A stretch of DNA of 64,000 nucleotides from an uncultured Flavobacteriales bacterium (GTDB taxonomy: Bacteria; Bacteroidota; Bacteroidia; Flavobacteriales_D; Parvicellaceae), in NCBI GenBank assembly GCA_943788755.1, contig CALSRM010000003.1, forward strand, positions 992,001 to 1,056,000. The letters are read 5' to 3'. The notes beneath the pieces were generated by a model. That model saw nothing but the letters and a program-made list of their open reading frames with translations, was not told the DNA's origin and made no database searches. Of the stretch, positions 60,666 to 64,000 are shown piece by piece. Numbering within the stretch: position 1 is the first letter of the stretch; each line of letters opens with the position of its first letter. A program made the translations under genes and the position numbers.

Positions 60666-61661
60666 ATGAGATGGAGTTTGTTACTAATGTGCAGTGTTAT
60701 TTCAAGTAGTTTATTTGCTCAAGATTTGTATAAGATAAGGGTGGAAAGAAAAGAGGGGTTTATTAATAAAAAGGGTGCAGTCGTAATTCCTAGTTCTTTT
60801 GATAAAGCATATAATTTTAAAGAAGATTTAGCAAAGATTAAAAATGGATCTAGATATGGGTTTATCAATAAATCAGGTAAAACAGTAGTTCCAGCGCAAT
60901 ATGCTAAGGTAAGTGGTTTTAGTGAGGGTTTATCGGCCGTAAAAAATGATGGAAAATGGTTTTATATTGATAAAACAGGAGCTAAGACAATTGACGTTGT
61001 GTGTAATTTTGCTTATCCATTTCATGAAGGATTAGCTAGAATTCAGGTTGGGACTCTTTTTGGGTTTATTAATACATCCGGTATAATTGTAATCAAACCA
61101 CAATTTGAAGGTGCATATGATTTTTCTGAAGGAAAAGCAAGAGTGAAAAAAGGTGATAAATGGGGATTTATTGATTTAAAAGGAGCTCTTGTTATTAAGC
61201 CTACTTATGATTTTGTACGAGATTTTAGCGAAGGATTAGCTGTTTTTAGAGTTGGCAATGAAAGAACGGGTAAATGGGGCTTCATTGATAACACGGGCAA
61301 GGTTATCGTTAAAGCTCAATTTGATAAAATATTTCCATTTAGTGAAGGAAGGGCTTTAGTTAGGGTTGGAGATTTTAAAAATGGAAAGTTTGGCTATGTG
61401 AATAAGCTGGGAAAAATTGTAGTTAAGCCTCAATTCGACAGTGCATATCATTTTAGTGATGGTTTAGCAAATGTTGCTGTTGGAACAGGTAGCGACAGGA
61501 AATGGGGATATGTGGATGTTGTCGGAAAGGTGGTGGTTGCCAAACAATTTTCAAAACCTTCTGATTTTATAAATGGATTAGCATTGGTTAGAATAGGAGA
61601 TCTTAAAACAGGAACAGAAGGTTATATTGACAAGACGGGTAAGTTTGTTTGGAAGAAATAA
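60666..61661 (+). CDS. Exported WG-repeat protein
   Basis: A 331-residue protein with a signal peptide (about 1-19, VISSSLFAQ) and eight full plus one partial WG repeats, each about 35-40 residues, such as GFINKSGKTVVPAQYAKVSG, GFIDLKGALVIKPTYDFVRD and GYVDVVGKVVVAKQFSKPSD. The repeats form beta strands of unknown fold and occur in secreted or surface proteins. There is no T9SS sorting domain, so it is probably periplasmic. Function unknown. Confidence 0.88.
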   Translation: MRWSLLLMCSVISSSLFAQDLYKIRVERKEGFINKKGAVVIPSSFDKAYNFKEDLAKIKNGSRYGFINKSGKTVVPAQYAKVSGFSEGLSAVKNDGKWFYIDKTGAKTIDVVCNFAYPFHEGLARIQVGTLFGFINTSGIIVIKPQFEGAYDFSEGKARVKKGDKWGFIDLKGALVIKPTYDFVRDFSEGLAVFRVGNERTGKWGFIDNTGKVIVKAQFDKIFPFSEGRALVRVGDFKNGKFGYVNKLGKIVVKPQFDSAYHFSDGLANVAVGTGSDRKWGYVDVVGKVVVAKQFSKPSDFINGLALVRIGDLKTGTEGYIDKTGKFVWKK

Positions 61662-61738
61662 TTTTATTTCTTTGCAGCATTTGAATACTCGGTAGTTTTC
61701 TATTTTATATGCTAACGATAAAATAAATCATACAAATT

Positions 61739-62410
61739 TTGAAAGAAAAAGTAAACGAAAATATTGGAGAAGATCACGTTTTGACATCGATTAATACGCC
61801 TTTAGTTAAAGGTGCATTTGATAAATCAGATGCGGAAAAAATAGAAATAATTAAAGGTCATTTTGAGAAAATAATGGAAACATTGGGCCTCGATTTGAAG
61901 GATGATAGTCTTGCAGGGTCTCCAGCAAGAGTTGCTAAAATGTATGTTACCGAAATATTTAGTGGGTTGAACCCAGTAAATGAACCGGAAGTATCTTTGT
62001 TTGAAAACAGCTATAAATATAAAGGCATGTTAGTTGAAAAAGACATTGAATTATATTCTGTATGTGAACACCATTTTGTTCCAATTGTAGGAAAAGTTCA
62101 TGTAGCATATTTTGCAAATGAGAATGTAATTGGGCTGTCTAAAATTAATAGAATAGTTCAGCACTTTGCCAAAAGACCACAAGTTCAAGAAAGACTCACT
62201 GTTCAAATTGTAGAAAAACTAAAAGAGGTTTTAAAAACAGATAATGTTGCGTGTGTGGTTGATGCTAAGCATTTATGCGTTAATATGAGAGGGGTCAGAG
62301 ATACTAAAAGTAGTACCATTACTTCTCGTTATTCCGGTTTGTTTAATCAAAACGATAATAAATCTGAATTTTTAAAACACATTAGCTTAGATTCTAAGTT
62401 AGATATCTGA
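61739..62410 (+). CDS. folE: GTP cyclohydrolase I
   Basis: A 223-residue enzyme that converts GTP to dihydroneopterin triphosphate at the start of folate and biopterin synthesis. The zinc ligands are in [19 protein letters not shown] and [14 protein letters not shown]. The N-terminal part before SDAEKIEII is a variable extension. No in-frame ATG precedes the conserved domain; the TTG at 61739 ([13 protein letters not shown]) matches the usual family opening and is used. cysS starts by sharing one base with its stop (TGATG). Confidence 0.95.
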   Translation: MKEKVNENIGEDHVLTSINTPLVKGAFDKSDAEKIEIIKGHFEKIMETLGLDLKDDSLAGSPARVAKMYVTEIFSGLNPVNEPEVSLFENSYKYKGMLVEKDIELYSVCEHHFVPIVGKVHVAYFANENVIGLSKINRIVQHFAKRPQVQERLTVQIVEKLKEVLKTDNVACVVDAKHLCVNMRGVRDTKSSTITSRYSGLFNQNDNKSEFLKHISLDSKLDI

Positions 62411-63909
62411 TGAGTAAGTTTGAACAAAACGAAATATTTATTTACAACTCTTTAAAGGGTGTTAAAGAAAAGTTTGAACCAATAAACGCTCAAAATTTGG
62501 GTATTTATGTTTGTGGGCCTACTGTATATAGCTATGTTCATTTGGGTAATTGCAGAACTTTTCTGTCATTTGATACCATAGTTAGATATTTTAAATTTCT
62601 AGGGTATAATGTTCGGTATGTAAGAAATATTACTGATGCAGGACATTTAGAAAACGATTTAGACGAAGGAGAAGATAAAATATCAAAGAAAGCTAGGCTA
62701 GAACAGGTTGAGCCGATGGAGATAGTTCAGAAATATACCGTAGATTTTCGTAAGGTAATGCAAAGCTTTAATGCTCTGCCTCCCAGTATTGAGCCAACTG
62801 CCACTGGTCACATTGTTGAGCAAATTGAAATGGTCCAAATAATTTTAGATAAAGGGTTGGCTTATGAGTCGAACGGGTCGATATATTTTGATGTTCTTAA
62901 ATACAAAGAAGAAGGGGGGGGGTATGGAGAGTTGTCCGGTAGAGATGTCGATGAGTTATTGTCAGGTACAAGAGAATTAGAAGGTCAGGGTGAAAAAAAG
63001 AATTCGTTTGATTTTGCGCTATGGAAAAAAGCATCGCCGGAACATATAATGAGATGGCCTTCGCCCTGGAGTGTTGGATTTCCAGGATGGCATTTAGAAT
63101 GTTCTGTTATGGGAACGAAATACCTTGGGGAGCAATTCGATATACATGGAGGTGGAATGGACTTGAAATTTCCCCATCATGAATGTGAAATTGCACAAGG
63201 AAAAGCAGCGAATGGCAAAGCTCCTGTCAACTATTGGATGCACGGCAATATGCTTACGCTCAATGGTCAGCGAATGAGTAAAACCACAGGGAACACATTA
63301 TTGCCGGCTGAATTGTTTTCTGGAGATAATGAATTATTGGATAAAGCATACTCACCTACAGTGGTTCGTTTTTTCATGCAACAGGCTCATTACAGAAGTA
63401 CATTGGATTTTTCGAGTGCTGCACTAAGTGCGTCTGAAAAAGGGTTCAATAAATTAATGGCTGCGTTAAAGCTGTTAGGCGGGGTTGAATATAAAGTAGG
63501 GACTTTAGATGAGAGTGAAGATTCAAAAGTTAATGCGTTGTGCCAGATGTGCTACAAGCATATGAACGACGATTTTAATTCTCCCAAAACTATTGCAACA
63601 CTCTTTGAATTAGTGTCAAAAATAAATACGTATTCTACCAATAATACAATTGGTAAAATATCGGAGAAAACGTTTAAATATTTAAAAGATACATTTGAAG
63701 GTTTCATTATTGATGTGTTTGGATTGGTACCGCTCATGGAAAATGATTCCGACAAACTAGATGGAACCGTTAACTTGTTGGTTCAAATGAGAGTCGAGGC
63801 CAAACAAAATAAAGATTATGCTTTGTCAGATAAAATTAGAGACAACCTAAGTGAAATAGGGATAAAATTAAAAGACAGTAAAGAAGGAACAACTTATATA
63901 ATAAAATAA
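62410..63909 (+). CDS. cysS: Cysteine--tRNA ligase
   Basis: A 499-residue class I aminoacyl-tRNA synthetase for cysteine. The HIGH-type motif is VHLGNCRTF, with the zinc cysteine in [14 protein letters not shown] and HHECEIAQ provide further zinc ligands. The KMSKS-type loop is [13 protein letters not shown]-type helical domain ends the protein. It is coupled to folE by TGATG. The HLGN variant of HIGH is common in Bacteroidota. Confidence 0.97.
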   Translation: MSKFEQNEIFIYNSLKGVKEKFEPINAQNLGIYVCGPTVYSYVHLGNCRTFLSFDTIVRYFKFLGYNVRYVRNITDAGHLENDLDEGEDKISKKARLEQVEPMEIVQKYTVDFRKVMQSFNALPPSIEPTATGHIVEQIEMVQIILDKGLAYESNGSIYFDVLKYKEEGGGYGELSGRDVDELLSGTRELEGQGEKKNSFDFALWKKASPEHIMRWPSPWSVGFPGWHLECSVMGTKYLGEQFDIHGGGMDLKFPHHECEIAQGKAANGKAPVNYWMHGNMLTLNGQRMSKTTGNTLLPAELFSGDNELLDKAYSPTVVRFFMQQAHYRSTLDFSSAALSASEKGFNKLMAALKLLGGVEYKVGTLDESEDSKVNALCQMCYKHMNDDFNSPKTIATLFELVSKINTYSTNNTIGKISEKTFKYLKDTFEGFIIDVFGLVPLMENDSDKLDGTVNLLVQMRVEAKQNKDYALSDKIRDNLSEIGIKLKDSKEGTTYIIK

Positions 63910-63912
63910 AAG

Positions 63913-64000
63913 ATGAATAAAATGATAAAATCAGGAATAACGATTGTGTTAGTGGCAGCTAGTATGTTCAATTTTGCGCAAGAAGATACGTTTTCGAATA
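63913..64000 (+). CDS. N-terminal part of an exported protein, cut by window edge
   Basis: The first 29 codons from ATG at 63913 read MNKMIKSGITIVLVAASMF and then NFAQEDTFSN, a clear signal peptide with a cleavage site after FAQ. An ATG at 63922 would also serve. The rest lies outside the window and no family can be named. It starts 3 bp after the cysS stop, so it may be in the same transcript. Confidence 0.7.
   Translation, partial: MNKMIKSGITIVLVAASMFNFAQEDTFSN

Noticed and set aside
60666-61661. WG repeats as a tandem DNA repeat
   Set aside because: The repetition is at the protein level with diverged codons; no DNA-level tandem repeat is seen.

Overview
This 64 kb window is an AT-rich chromosomal segment of a Bacteroidota bacterium, most likely Flavobacteriales (Cryomorphaceae/Crocinitomicaceae-like; inference). 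The lineage markers are: a secreted protein ending in a type IX secretion (T9SS) type-B sorting domain, the gliding genes gldE and gldD downstream of mutY and ssb, a MurF-alanine racemase fusion, the clade-restricted families DUF2480, DUF4286 and DUF6495-like, and promoters with the Bacteroidota -7 element TAnnTTTG. Shine-Dalgarno sequences are generally absent and several starts are TTG or GTG. I see no rRNA, tRNA, CRISPR array, insertion sequence or prophage. Almost all of the window is ordinary core chromosome; the accessory-looking parts are 2.0-4.8 kb, the polysaccharide genes at 25.0-29.1 kb, and the gene-free stretch at 43.2-43.6 kb.

Layout. 0-2 kb: the end of an Xaa-Pro aminopeptidase and an acyl-CoA carboxylase subunit. 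2.2-4.5 kb: a small envelope cluster with DUF2752 and two lipoproteins that share an N-terminal module but carry different membrane domains (YqaE/Pmp3 or TM2). 4.7-7.9 kb: a histidine kinase/response regulator pair behind a phased GTTAA repeat, then a TonB protein. 7.9-13.3 kb: an SDR and 3-hydroxyanthranilate dioxygenase (kynurenine pathway), then a 1292-residue T9SS cargo protein. 13.4-22.7 kb: a long PurF-like protein, DUF2480-DUF59-SufE, a PLP enzyme, a TPR protein, serS, and rplU-rpmA. 22.8-30.2 kb: an LpxD-like acyltransferase, a SpoIIE-type phosphatase, Wzx/Wzz/Wzy genes, and two rhodaneses with a small membrane protein.

30.2-43.2 kb: MurF-Alr with thymidine kinase, an M28 peptidase, a PD40 protein, RNase E/G, a 30-residue AURKAIP1/COX24-type ribosomal protein missed by length cut-offs, HU, then mutY-ssb-gldE-gldD and a thioesterase. 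43.6-52.2 kb: an acyl-CoA dehydrogenase, a DNA primase that has lost all four zinc ligands, an MscS channel, recJ, and four poorly known genes ending with a stand-alone IF2-N-like domain protein. 52.2-64 kb: thiL, the sufA-B-C-D operon, a LysM glucosaminidase, a block of PPTase, geranylgeranylglyceryl-phosphate synthase-like protein and ThiE/TenI, a WG-repeat protein, folE, cysS, and the start of another exported protein.

The genes fall into a few functional groups: iron-sulfur assembly (sufABCD plus the separate sufE-DUF59-DUF2480, with no sufS in the window), envelope and surface biology (polysaccharide export, lipoproteins, T9SS/gliding, peptidoglycan enzymes), and replication/repair (dnaG, ssb, recJ, mutY, HU). 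The items most worth following up are the shared-module lipoprotein cluster, the phased operator before the two-component system, the zinc-less primase, the HU/mutY palindrome, and the 49.9-52.2 kb cluster. None of these is proven to be a new system from sequence alone.
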